Assembly: GCA_018399855.1 (NCBI GenBank)
Contig: JAGYNX010000020.1
Coordinates: 1 to 15,479 of the forward strand
Origin: Spirochaetota bacterium
GTDB taxonomy: Bacteria > Spirochaetota > UBA4802 > UB4802
DNA: 15,479 nucleotides
Direction: 5' to 3'
Part shown: positions 1 through 7,018 of the stretch, piece by piece
Position numbering within the stretch: the stretch's first letter is position 1
Layout: every line of letters starts with the position of its first letter
The notes under the pieces: model-generated
Database searches by the model: none
What the model saw: only the letters and a program-made list of their open reading frames with translations
What the model was told of the DNA's origin: nothing
Made by a program: the position numbers and the translations under genes

Positions 1-1962
1 TTCCCAGGTACGCGCGAAGATGTTTGCCGTTTGAAAATAAGTATCAACATAGGGTTCAAATTCATCATACCTGCCGTCGAAATTTGTATCCTCACCAGAA
101 TAAATCTCAAGGTAATCCCAGATGGTCATTTTTTTGTCAGGTATGGCATAATAATCCTGGTCACCGTTATTCATTGCCATGTGCATACGCTTGATAAAAT
201 CAGTGAAACATTCTGTCCTGCCAACATTTAAATGACTGTTCTCTTCGGCTTCAAGCCATGTACGAAGACTTTCCAGTGTTTTAAGGTATTCAGGATCTTT
301 AACCCCGTCCACCTCCCCTGAATTAATTAAAATATTTAATCCGTATGCCCCACCGAATTTGCTGCCAATTTCTTTAAGACTCGAGATTATATAGTCCTTT
401 TCCTTAAAATACCCGATAATTGATGTTTCAACATTGATACGGGTCATTCCAGCAATACTCACAATCATAAGCACTACCACGACGATAATAACTTTCAATG
501 AATGCTTTAGTGACAGCCATGTTACAAACTGCACAATCATATCAACCAGGGTTTTTCTCACCCGTTTATCCTTTTTCAAAAGGAGCCTGGGCATTGTATG
601 GGGCATGAGTACCAGCATGGCCGGTATTATGGTAGTTGATATCAGAATTGTAAACAGAACCCCCACGGCTGAGAATATTCCCCACTCCTGTATGGCAGAT
701 ACCTGGTTGGTAGCCAGTGTCATGAAACCGAAAAAAGTAGTTACCCCGGCAAGCATTACCGTGACTGAAATATGTGACATTGATAATAGAAGACCTCTTC
801 TTTTTCCCTGGCTGGAAATATCATCAAAGTCTATGTAATACTGGTTTAAGATGTGAATAGAGTACGAGCTCCCTACCGCAATCATAAGAGGGGGTATTGA
901 AATTCCCATTACGGTCATTGGTACTCCCAGGTGCCCCATCAAACCCATAACCCAGAGGTCAGCCATCACAAGGGTGACAAAGGGCAGTACTACACCCCTG
1001 AAAGACCTGAAATTAAAAAAGAATATCATTACCACAACAAGTAATACAAGGGGGAGATGAGTTTCAAGGTCGTGCTGCATATATTCATTTATCTGATGAT
1101 TGATAATTGGAATACCCTGAACAGTTATGTTGAGAGTATGGTAGCTTTTAGTAAGGTTCCACAATTCTTCTGTAATGTCATCCTGGTCGCGAACATTGAT
1201 AAACCTGACAAGAAGACAAAAATCTGTAATTTTTCCTGTTTCCCTGTCACGATAATACAGCCCCCTGTCAAAAGCGGGATTACGGGTGAGATTTTCTTTA
1301 AACGTTTCAATCTCTTCCCGGGTGTGTGGTATCTGGCGAACACCATTTTCATCCCGGGGTATGAGGTGTATGGCCTGCAGTGTATCATCTTCCCCCACAA
1401 TATCTTTCATTGTAAGTGGTGATATTATGGTATCAACGAATTCCTTCTGGCGAAGCCGGTGTGATTTTTGGAGTTCTTCATAAATATCTTCCATATCACC
1501 TTGTGTGAGATGTACATCATCAATACCCGGTGTATTCATTTTCCTGAGAATCAGACGTAGATACGGCATGTCATCATTATAAATCCTGCGTAACTCAAGC
1601 AATGATATTGATTTTTTTGACACAAGAGATTTAAAGGATTCTAACCTGTTGTCTTCTTTTTCTTTGTTAAACTCACTATATTCTTCCATATCATTGATAA
1701 GTTGATTAATCTCTTCAAGGGTTGCATGGTTCCAGAGGTTATCAGGGCTCACCCCCATTATCATGAACTTGCCATTATTACCATATATCTCTTTAAGCTT
1801 CTGGTTCTCCAGGTATTCACTGTCACGCTTTGGCATCATGGCATCTACAGAACTGTCAAACCTGAGCTTGCCCAGACCAGAGCCAAGAATTACTGTCACG
1901 ATCAGCAGTACCATGATGAATAAGACAGGTTTTTTTAATACAAGATCGATATATTTTGCCAT
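1..1962 (-). CDS. RND superfamily exporter (MMPL/COG1033 type), C-terminal part beyond the window
   Basis: This is an inner-membrane proton-driven exporter of the 'predicted exporter, RND superfamily' type; the substrate is unknown (lipids or hydrophobic compounds are usual for the family). The reading frame is open from the ATG at 1962 to the left edge, giving 654 residues, so the end of the gene is missing. One membrane helix lies at residues about 10-30. A periplasmic domain of about 260 residues follows. Five helices then lie between about 303 and 450, and a further one at about 486-506 starts the second repeat and a second periplasmic domain. The helix around residue 364 carries VGSSYSIHI, the version of the GxxxD-like motif seen in this subfamily. 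GGGGAG sits 4 bp before the start. The TetR gene ends 15 bp upstream, so the two are almost certainly one operon with the exporter as the regulated gene. The family is secure; the substrate is not. Confidence 0.88.
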   Translation of the reverse strand, partial: MAKYIDLVLKKPVLFIMVLLIVTVILGSGLGKLRFDSSVDAMMPKRDSEYLENQKLKEIYGNNGKFMIMGVSPDNLWNHATLEEINQLINDMEEYSEFNKEKEDNRLESFKSLVSKKSISLLELRRIYNDDMPYLRLILRKMNTPGIDDVHLTQGDMEDIYEELQKSHRLRQKEFVDTIISPLTMKDIVGEDDTLQAIHLIPRDENGVRQIPHTREEIETFKENLTRNPAFDRGLYYRDRETGKITDFCLLVRFINVRDQDDITEELWNLTKSYHTLNITVQGIPIINHQINEYMQHDLETHLPLVLLVVVMIFFFNFRSFRGVVLPFVTLVMADLWVMGLMGHLGVPMTVMGISIPPLMIAVGSSYSIHILNQYYIDFDDISSQGKRRGLLLSMSHISVTVMLAGVTTFFGFMTLATNQVSAIQEWGIFSAVGVLFTILISTTIIPAMLVLMPHTMPRLLLKKDKRVRKTLVDMIVQFVTWLSLKHSLKVIIVVVVLMIVSIAGMTRINVETSIIGYFKEKDYIISSLKEIGSKFGGAYGLNILINSGEVDGVKDPEYLKTLESLRTWLEAEENSHLNVGRTECFTDFIKRMHMAMNNGDQDYYAIPDKKMTIWDYLEIYSGEDTNFDGRYDEFEPYVDTYFQTANIFARTWE

Positions 1963-1977
1963 AGTTCTCCCCGATAG

Positions 1978-2619
1978 CTACATCGCTTCATGATTCATGT
2001 AATTGTTTTGATTCACTTCTACAAGCAGGCCTTCAAGAAGTATGTTTTTAAACGTCATTAATGTCTCTTCCAGTGTCATATTGTGTTCCAGAATAAAGTC
2101 AGGGTTTAAAACTGTACTGGCAGCACCCGTGATAAAACTTGTTACCAGGGCAGGATTAAATTTCTTAAACTTACCGCTTTTCATTCCATCACATATAGTT
2201 TGCTCTATAATACGCACCTGTGCCTTTCGAAACTCTACAATTTTTTCATTTACATCAGGATAATATAACTTCAGGTCCTGCAGCATAGGCATTGATACCT
2301 CACCTATTGCGACAAATGCCTCATGGAAATATTGATTCAACTTTTCTTCAGGACTCATTGATTTCTGGTATATCTGGTTGAATTTCTGCTTCATGTTGTT
2401 TATAATACGATCTGCAATGAGTCTCACAAGAACATCCTTGCTGGAAAAATACTTATAGAACGTTTTTTTAGATATACCACATCTTTTTGATACCCTGTCG
2501 ATAGTTATACCACGAACTCCAAATCGCATTATCAGTTCCCTGAACGTCTCGATGATCTTCTCACGAACTTCCATTGCTTCATCCCGCGTTTCTTTTGATG
2601 ATTCTTCCCATATGGTCAT
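1978..2619 (-). CDS. TetR/AcrR-family transcriptional regulator
   Basis: This is a 213-residue DNA-binding repressor of usual TetR length. The helix-turn-helix lies at about residues 36-66 (GVRGITIDRVSKRCGIS, then KKTFYKYFSSKD), with the typical TFYKYF recognition-helix end. The rest is the all-helical ligand and dimer domain, without recognisable ligand residues. It is the first gene of an operon with the RND exporter, 15 bp downstream. The usual logic would be repression of both genes until a substrate of the pump binds. The start chosen is the ATG at 2619, which lies about 20 nt after the predicted transcription start. No strong ribosome site precedes it, so the ATG at codon 16 (MEVREK) is a possible alternative. 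A palindrome in its own promoter suggests autoregulation. Confidence 0.9.
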   Translation of the reverse strand: MTIWEESSKETRDEAMEVREKIIETFRELIMRFGVRGITIDRVSKRCGISKKTFYKYFSSKDVLVRLIADRIINNMKQKFNQIYQKSMSPEEKLNQYFHEAFVAIGEVSMPMLQDLKLYYPDVNEKIVEFRKAQVRIIEQTICDGMKSGKFKKFNPALVTSFITGAASTVLNPDFILEHNMTLEETLMTFKNILLEGLLVEVNQNNYMNHEAM

Positions 2620-2632
2620 TATTTCTGGCAGT

Positions 2633-2660
2633 GGAAACTATGGAAACTATAACAGTTTCC
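2633..2660. promoter_or_regulatory. Probable TetR operator (palindrome plus an extra half-site)
   Basis: GGAAACT (2642-2648) and AGTTTCC (2654-2660) form a perfect 7-bp inverted repeat with a 5-bp spacer. A third copy of GGAAACT lies at 2633-2639, 9 bp from the second and in direct orientation. The palindrome covers the 3' part of the promoter spacer and most of the -10 box of the TetR-RND promoter. The extra copy falls at the predicted transcription start. This placement is classic for repression by TetR-family dimers. Assignment to this particular regulator is inference from position. Confidence 0.7.
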
Positions 2661-2674
2661 CTGGTTCTTGTCAA
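2646..2674 (-). promoter_or_regulatory. Promoter of the TetR-RND operon
   Basis: Read on the minus strand, TTGACA (2674-2669) is followed after exactly 17 bp by TATAGT (2651-2646). That is a full consensus -35 and a five-of-six -10. Transcription would start near 2639, leaving a leader of about 20 nt before the regulator's ATG. Confidence 0.8.
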
Positions 2675-2741
2675 ATTAAATATCTAAAGCATTCCTGTTT
2701 TATCATCGATTTAGTAAACAAATACACAGGAGTTCTCACAT

Positions 2742-3515
2742 ATGAAACATATACTATCGATACTTCTGATCGCATCAATACTATCATGCAGCACAGCTCC
2801 AGGCAGCACGGATTTGTCATCTCTTGATACGTATTCTCAGTTCATTATTTCATTTTTTGATCGGTATATAGAAGACCTGAAAAGAGCAGAAACTGTTGTA
2901 AAGAAGAATGATATGATACAAAATTTATCACATCTTCAGCGCATGAATACAGGTGGTAAACGATATTACCTCCTGGAAAAAAGATCCCTTACCGCCCTTA
3001 TACAGTCGATTACCATAGAACAATATCATGATATAATCCTGACAGACAGGGGTGGACGGGTTCTGTATACCATGCATAATGATGTATTGTTCAATACGGT
3101 TATTTCCCGGCAGGATGAAGACTCTCCACTATCTCGATGTTACCAGAACGCTATCAAGGGGAAAATCTTCATTCATGAACCAGCTGAGTATTCGCGTTTG
3201 TCTTCCGGTATTCTTCTTTTTATTTCATATCCTGTGACAATTGATAACGAACCGGCAGGTATTCTTATCGCCGTAATTAAAAACGATCTTCTCGTTGCCA
3301 GCAAACCAGATGATCTCCTGGTACTCAACCACTCGGGATACCTTGCAGTACCCACACACTTGAAGAACCTGGGAAAAAGAATAATTCCAGAAGATGTTAT
3401 GCCAGCAGAAATACAGGAAAAAACGACCTCCAGTATTTCTTATAACAATAAGAATTACCAACTCTCACCGGTAACTTATAAGAACATCAACTGGTTGATC
3501 ACCAGGAAACATTAA
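2742..3515 (+). CDS. Free-standing Cache-domain (PDC sensor-like) lipoprotein
   Basis: This is a 257-residue secreted protein. Residues 1-15 form a short hydrophobic signal ending ILSC, so Cys16 is a plausible lipidation site (a relaxed lipobox of the kind spirochaetes use). A helical stretch follows (about 26-75). Then comes a pattern typical of the periplasmic ligand domain of chemoreceptors and sensor kinases: DIILTDRGGRVLYT, later SRCYQNAIKGK, SGILLFISYPV and EPAGILIAVIKNDLL. A second, smaller subdomain begins near LLVLNHSGYL. No transmembrane helix, kinase, HAMP or methyl-accepting part follows, so it can only bind a ligand or a partner. AGGAG lies 9 bp before the ATG. It is divergent from the TetR-RND operon, sharing the 122-bp regulatory region. 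Its stop overlaps that of the convergent gene by 4 bp. The Cache assignment rests on pattern similarity. Confidence 0.68.
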   Translation: MKHILSILLIASILSCSTAPGSTDLSSLDTYSQFIISFFDRYIEDLKRAETVVKKNDMIQNLSHLQRMNTGGKRYYLLEKRSLTALIQSITIEQYHDIILTDRGGRVLYTMHNDVLFNTVISRQDEDSPLSRCYQNAIKGKIFIHEPAEYSRLSSGILLFISYPVTIDNEPAGILIAVIKNDLLVASKPDDLLVLNHSGYLAVPTHLKNLGKRIIPEDVMPAEIQEKTTSSISYNNKNYQLSPVTYKNINWLITRKH

Positions 3516-4786
3516 ACATTTTCCATACAATACGCAATTATCTTATCCTGAACCTGACCCATCATATCTTCTGTTGAATCCAGGTTATATTTATTCTTTT
3601 CCAGCATAACCGCGATACCCATCAGCATTGAATCACTCAGCAAACGAATATCAGCATCAATCATTCCCTTCAACAACCCTGCCGACAGCATGGCAGCACG
3701 GGAGGTATAAATTTTAAAAGCACCCCGCAATCCCTTTTCTTCAACTACGTCAAAATCAATGTCATCATCATCAACCTGGTAATAAATTATCTGGCCGGGC
3801 TGTATCCGATAAAAATCATCTATTGTATAATGGTTTTTTAATAGAATAATGATATCAGCATTACCAAATACATTTTCCGGATTAGTAGCCATCCCACCTT
3901 CATTTTCCAAACTGAGCATCAATCTTTCATTATGATCATATCCAAGCACCCTCCCGTATCCAGCACCTGATAATAATCTTGTTAATCTAAGGGAAGCGGC
4001 ATCTATTCCAATTATACCAATAGTCGTATTGTTATCCTCACTGGCAATTTGTTTTAAGGCCCTGGAGATGGCAATAAAAAGGTATAGAGGCACCTCGTCC
4101 AATTCATGACGAAGCACCGGTGGCAGATTCTCGTCGTTAAGCTGTTGATATATATCAAATCCCTGTGTGGAGATTATACCGGTAATCCGCAGGGCTGCAA
4201 AACCTGGTGAAAACTGCCGTATGGTCTTTACGAAATCCTCTACCTGGGCAAACCGGACCAGCAATGGATATCCATTGAGATTCACAGATATGCCCATGAA
4301 AGCTGAATCTCTTTCAGAATTCAGATACATTATCAACTCTTCTGTGGAATATTCAGCCTGGGCGGTATGAGAACCTGTTACCATGCCAATGTTCGTTTCA
4401 ATACTGAGAAGCTCTACATTCATCTCATGTGCAGAAATTTTTTCAAGGGCCACCGCATAAGGAGCAAGAACCTTCAAATCATAATCATTACTATTTTGTA
4501 TGTCACTCCTGGACCTCACCGAGATAAGTCCACCTTTTAGTTGCTCACCCAGCATATCCCGCAATTCCAGCAAAACAATTCCCTGTGCATCGAAACCCCA
4601 TTCAACGAGATTTTTATATGAATCCCGCCTGGTATACATTATTTCACAGTAATATACTCCACCGGAATTTCGCTCTTCTTTGAATTCAATGACTCGAACC
4701 TCGCAGTTGTGATTGTTTATGGTCTCAACAAGCAACGGGAGTTTATCAGGTTGACACTGTAGAGTTAATTCTGCAATTAATTTCAT
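3512..4786 (-). CDS. Malic-enzyme-like protein with N-terminal ACT-like domain, probably catalytically inactive
   Basis: The 424-residue product can be laid over ACT-containing bacterial malic enzymes along its full length. It has an ACT-like alpha/beta domain (1-75), a malic N-like domain (about 85-220: SVRSRSDI, then DLKVLAPYAVAL where enzymes have LAYTPGVA) and a Rossmann-like domain (about 254-395). VEDFVKTIRQFSPGF (182-196) fits the enzyme's helix before the metal site. However, the enzyme's NLEDI is RITGI here, the DDxHGTA segment is absent (HELDEVPLYLF), the catalytic Lys is not evident, and GxGxxG has become GIDAAS (260-265). It therefore probably binds or senses something rather than oxidising malate. 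I prefer the ATG at 4786, with AGGTAG upstream, over a TTG six codons earlier. The homology is by eye. Confidence 0.6.
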   Translation of the reverse strand: MKLIAELTLQCQPDKLPLLVETINNHNCEVRVIEFKEERNSGGVYYCEIMYTRRDSYKNLVEWGFDAQGIVLLELRDMLGEQLKGGLISVRSRSDIQNSNDYDLKVLAPYAVALEKISAHEMNVELLSIETNIGMVTGSHTAQAEYSTEELIMYLNSERDSAFMGISVNLNGYPLLVRFAQVEDFVKTIRQFSPGFAALRITGIISTQGFDIYQQLNDENLPPVLRHELDEVPLYLFIAISRALKQIASEDNNTTIGIIGIDAASLRLTRLLSGAGYGRVLGYDHNERLMLSLENEGGMATNPENVFGNADIIILLKNHYTIDDFYRIQPGQIIYYQVDDDDIDFDVVEEKGLRGAFKIYTSRAAMLSAGLLKGMIDADIRLLSDSMLMGIAVMLEKNKYNLDSTEDMMGQVQDKIIAYCMENV

Positions 4787-4807
4787 ACTACTACCTGCTA
4801 TCAAGGG

Positions 4808-4836
4808 ATTATACTAGTACCTCTATCGGTATTATA
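4808..4836 (-). promoter_or_regulatory. Possible promoter elements for the malic-enzyme-like gene
   Basis: Two TATAAT boxes lie on the minus strand at 4836-4831 and 4813-4808, but neither has a good -35 at 16-18 bp. An imperfect inverted repeat, TAGTACC/GGTATTA (one mismatch), lies between them and could be an operator for an activator or repressor. The evidence is weak. Confidence 0.3.
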
Positions 4837-4876
4837 AACTGAAAACTGTATCCCATATACACAATCATCTATTATA

Positions 4877-4905
4877 TTGACATCAATCATTCATTTTCGT
4901 ATATT
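4877..4905 (+). promoter_or_regulatory. Promoter of the 103-residue protein gene
   Basis: TTGACA (4877-4882) and TATATT (4900-4905) are separated by exactly 17 bp. The start of transcription would be near 4912, about 19 nt before the ATG at 4931, with a run of six G as ribosome site in between. Confidence 0.78.
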
Positions 4906-4930
4906 TAAGAAAAATCAAAGGGGGGTTGAT

Positions 4931-5242
4931 ATGAAAGCGGGATTATTATTAACAGGAAATGGTGCCTTGATCTATCTAACCTCACACGAAATTTTCATGA
5001 ATGAGCAACTGACCAGGAAATTTGAATCAAAAGGCATATCGAAGTTCATTGCATACGAGATTCCAGTTGAAGAAGCAAAGCGAAAGTATGCAGGTCATTT
5101 TGATGTTGTCGTTCAGGACCTTCACGAAAGTGATGACCTGCGAATACTTGATTATGACGGGAACAGGGCATTTAAAATGTTTTCTTTTGGTGAACTAGGG
5201 GATCCTTACCTGCATGAAAAAGTCACAAGCAGTGTTGTTTAA
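4931..5242 (+). CDS. Small soluble protein of unknown function (103 aa)
   Basis: The product is a cytosolic-looking protein with no signal or membrane segment and alternating beta/alpha character. An N-terminal strand GLLLTGNGALIYLTS leads into helices and the phrases GISKFIAYEIPVEEAKRKY, FDVVVQDLHESDDLRILDYDG and FSFGELG. The composition and regular folding pattern argue for a real conserved protein, but I cannot name a function. The start at ATG 4931 is fixed by a six-G ribosome site 5 bp upstream and a promoter just before it; upstream in-frame extension would start inside the -35 box. It is divergent from the malic-enzyme-like gene, and its last 20 bp overlap the end of the convergent flavoprotein gene. 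Confidence 0.8.
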   Translation: MKAGLLLTGNGALIYLTSHEIFMNEQLTRKFESKGISKFIAYEIPVEEAKRKYAGHFDVVVQDLHESDDLRILDYDGNRAFKMFSFGELGDPYLHEKVTSSVV

Positions 5243-5825
5243 GATCTCTTGTCAGAACAGCAGCTGCAGATTTTACTTTTTTCATGAGGGGATGTTGGGG
5301 GAGATTCAGCACAGGAGGTGATGAATCTAGAAGGACGTATTCGTCCTCGTTATATATCAACCCTGCCGTATTGAACAAATGCCGTATAGTAATGACCGAA
5401 GGAACAAACATGTTCGAATATGAACCTGCACCAGCAGCAGAGAAAAATCCTCTTTGATATATTGAACTTTTCTCTCCACGCAGCTGGCGTTCCCATATAA
5501 CCTGGCACCTGTCAACAAGTAGTTTGAGGGGGCCTGTGATGTTTGAAAAATACAGGGGAGAGGTGATTAAAACCAGGTTTGATGTAATTAGTAAATCATA
5601 TATTTCAGTCATGCTGTCGTTGTAAATACATCCGAAATGCTGTTTGCAATACCCGCACGCCACGCATGGATTGATATTCTCATCATATACGTATTTTTTA
5701 TATACGCGTACCGGAAGTCCCAGTTGCTCCAGAATGCTTTCCTGAATAAATGAAGTTACTCCTTCCTTTCTGGGACTTCCATAAATAGCAAGTACCTGTG
5801 GATCAGTATTCTTTAAGCCGGGCAA
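5223..5825 (-). CDS. Iron-sulfur flavoprotein / NADPH-dependent FMN reductase family
   Basis: This is a 200-residue cytosolic flavodoxin-fold protein. GSPRKEGVTS (16-25) is the FMN phosphate-binding loop, SPLYFSNITGPLK (89-101) the flavin-contacting strand and turn, and AGAGSY the third loop. Between the first two lies CVACGYCKQHFGC, with cysteines 54, 57, 60 and 66 (CX2CX2CX5C). This is the compact cluster motif of iron-sulfur flavoproteins that hold a 4Fe-4S centre and pass electrons between small donors and acceptors. The start is TTG at 5825, because no ATG or GTG is available before the FMN loop and GGGAG lies 8 bp upstream. That start is inside the last codons of the PIN-TRAM gene in another frame (23-bp overlap), so the two are translationally coupled. 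The physiological partner is unknown. Confidence 0.85.
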   Translation of the reverse strand: MPGLKNTDPQVLAIYGSPRKEGVTSFIQESILEQLGLPVRVYKKYVYDENINPCVACGYCKQHFGCIYNDSMTEIYDLLITSNLVLITSPLYFSNITGPLKLLVDRCQVIWERQLRGEKSSIYQRGFFSAAGAGSYSNMFVPSVITIRHLFNTAGLIYNEDEYVLLDSSPPVLNLPQHPLMKKVKSAAAVLTRDLKQHCL

Positions 5826-6807
5826 AAATCATTCTCCCTGCAGTAGTCTGAAGAACAGAGGTAACTACCACATCTACTTCATGGTTCATTTTCGGCCTCC
5901 CGTTTTCCACCACCACCATAGTACCATCATCAAGATACCCGATCGCCTGGTTTTGATCTTTCCCTTCTTTAATCAATGATACAGACATCTCTTCACCCGG
6001 TAGTACGATAGGCTTTAATGCGTTTGAAAGCTGGTTAATATTCAGCACCTTCACGCCGTGAAATTCTGCTACCTTATTCAGGTTAAAGTCATTTGTTATT
6101 ACCTTTGCCTTCATCACTTTTGCAAGTTTTACCAGCTTGGCATCAACCTCTGGAATTTCAACAAAATCCATATCCGATATTTTAACCATGATGGACTGAT
6201 CTTTTTGCATCTTGTTCAGTATATCCAGCCCTCTTCGGCCCCTGTTCCTTTTAATTGAATCAGCAGAATCAGCAATCATCTGAAGTTCATTGAGAACGAA
6301 GTTCGGAATTACCAGTATACCTTCAATGAAACCTGTATCGCAAATATCAGCGATCCTGCCGTCAATAATAACGCTTGTATCCAGGATCTTGTATGAAATT
6401 ACCGCTTCACGACCTTCTTCAAGAGGAGTGGTTACCAGTTTATCCAGAAAGGCAATTTCCTCGTTGTTGATAACAAAGAACATCATCACCGCGAATCCCA
6501 GCAGGTGATACAATACCGCGTTAAACACCAATACCTTGCCAGGAGAGATCCCCATTGGTAACATGGTAATGGCAAGCGTCATTAAATGGGCCAAAACAAA
6601 GCCGGTGATAAGGCCAAGAATGGCAGCAAGAATAACACGGGCAGAAAACGTATGAGAAATGTACTCAACCACAATAATGAACAGCAACGCAACTACCGCC
6701 GCAGTAACCGCGGCAATAATTGCAGCATTCATTGAAACATTAATAAAATATACACCGCTGAAAAGTACAGAAATAAGAATAAATAACACTCTAAATACAG
6801 TAATCAT
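5803..6807 (-). CDS. Membrane-anchored PIN-TRAM domain protein (YacL family)
   Basis: The 334-residue protein has four membrane helices in the first 112 residues, then a PIN nuclease-like domain (about 138-270) and a C-terminal TRAM RNA-binding domain (about 275-334). The PIN acidic residues can be seen: D143 in ILDTSVIIDG, E174 in LNELQ, D222 in VDAKL, and N239-D240 in ITNDFNL. The active site therefore looks intact. TRAM is recognisable from KDQNQAIGYLDDGTMVVVENG. Members of this family are found in Gram-positives, spirochaetes and others and are thought to act on RNA at the membrane; the exact substrate is not established. ATG 6807 has AGAGGT upstream. It overlaps the flavoprotein gene by 23 bp, and a terminator separates it from carD upstream. 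Confidence 0.92.
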   Translation of the reverse strand: MITVFRVLFILISVLFSGVYFINVSMNAAIIAAVTAAVVALLFIIVVEYISHTFSARVILAAILGLITGFVLAHLMTLAITMLPMGISPGKVLVFNAVLYHLLGFAVMMFFVINNEEIAFLDKLVTTPLEEGREAVISYKILDTSVIIDGRIADICDTGFIEGILVIPNFVLNELQMIADSADSIKRNRGRRGLDILNKMQKDQSIMVKISDMDFVEIPEVDAKLVKLAKVMKAKVITNDFNLNKVAEFHGVKVLNINQLSNALKPIVLPGEEMSVSLIKEGKDQNQAIGYLDDGTMVVVENGRPKMNHEVDVVVTSVLQTTAGRMIFARLKEY

Positions 6808-6838
6808 ATCAATAATACCTCTTAAATAATTTGTTCAT

Positions 6839-6861
6839 CCGGGAATACTACATAAACCCGG
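6839..6861. repeat. CCGGG/CCCGG inverted repeat before the PIN-TRAM gene
   Basis: CCGGG (6839-6843) and CCCGG (6857-6861) form a 5-bp inverted repeat with a 13-bp spacer. It lies about 30-55 bp before the PIN-TRAM start codon and immediately after the terminator's T-run. It may be an operator or a leader hairpin. Similar CCCGG elements occur in the gaps before the PBP and cyclase genes. Confidence 0.35.
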
Positions 6862-6862
6862 T

Positions 6863-6898
6863 AAAAAATGCATGTCTCAGGTAATGCCCTGCATGCAT
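6863..6898 (-). terminator. Rho-independent terminator after carD
   Basis: On the minus strand ATGCATG (6898-6892) pairs with CATGCAT (6874-6868), and an inner CAGG/CCTG stem extends it. A run of six T (6868-6863) follows at once. It lies about 120 bp past the carD stop and about 60 bp before the PIN-TRAM start. It could end the carD transcript or act as a leader attenuator of the next gene. Confidence 0.65.
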
Positions 6899-7018
6899 AC
6901 GGCAACAGTACAATATAAGATAATGAAAATTTTAAGCCCTGTACAATCATGATGATCCAAAAATTAAAAAAAACGAATCATTCTCACGTACAGTTTTTAA
7001 TGGGGAATGCAGGTTACA

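Noticed and set aside
434..838. Open frame of 134 codons on the plus strand
   Set aside because: It lies entirely antisense to the RND exporter, whose membrane-helix pattern fits the minus strand; the product has no sensible features or ribosome site.
4787..4804. A TTG start six codons earlier for the malic-like gene
   Set aside because: The ATG at 4786 is better and has an AGGTAG site just upstream; the extra residues add nothing to the fold.
4877..4930. A start 18 codons earlier for the 103-residue protein
   Set aside because: That TTG start is the -35 box of the promoter itself, and the ATG at 4931 has a strong ribosome site.
6972..6999. A run of nine T on the minus strand after carD as a terminator
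   Set aside because: No stable hairpin precedes it; the one at 6863-6898 is far better.
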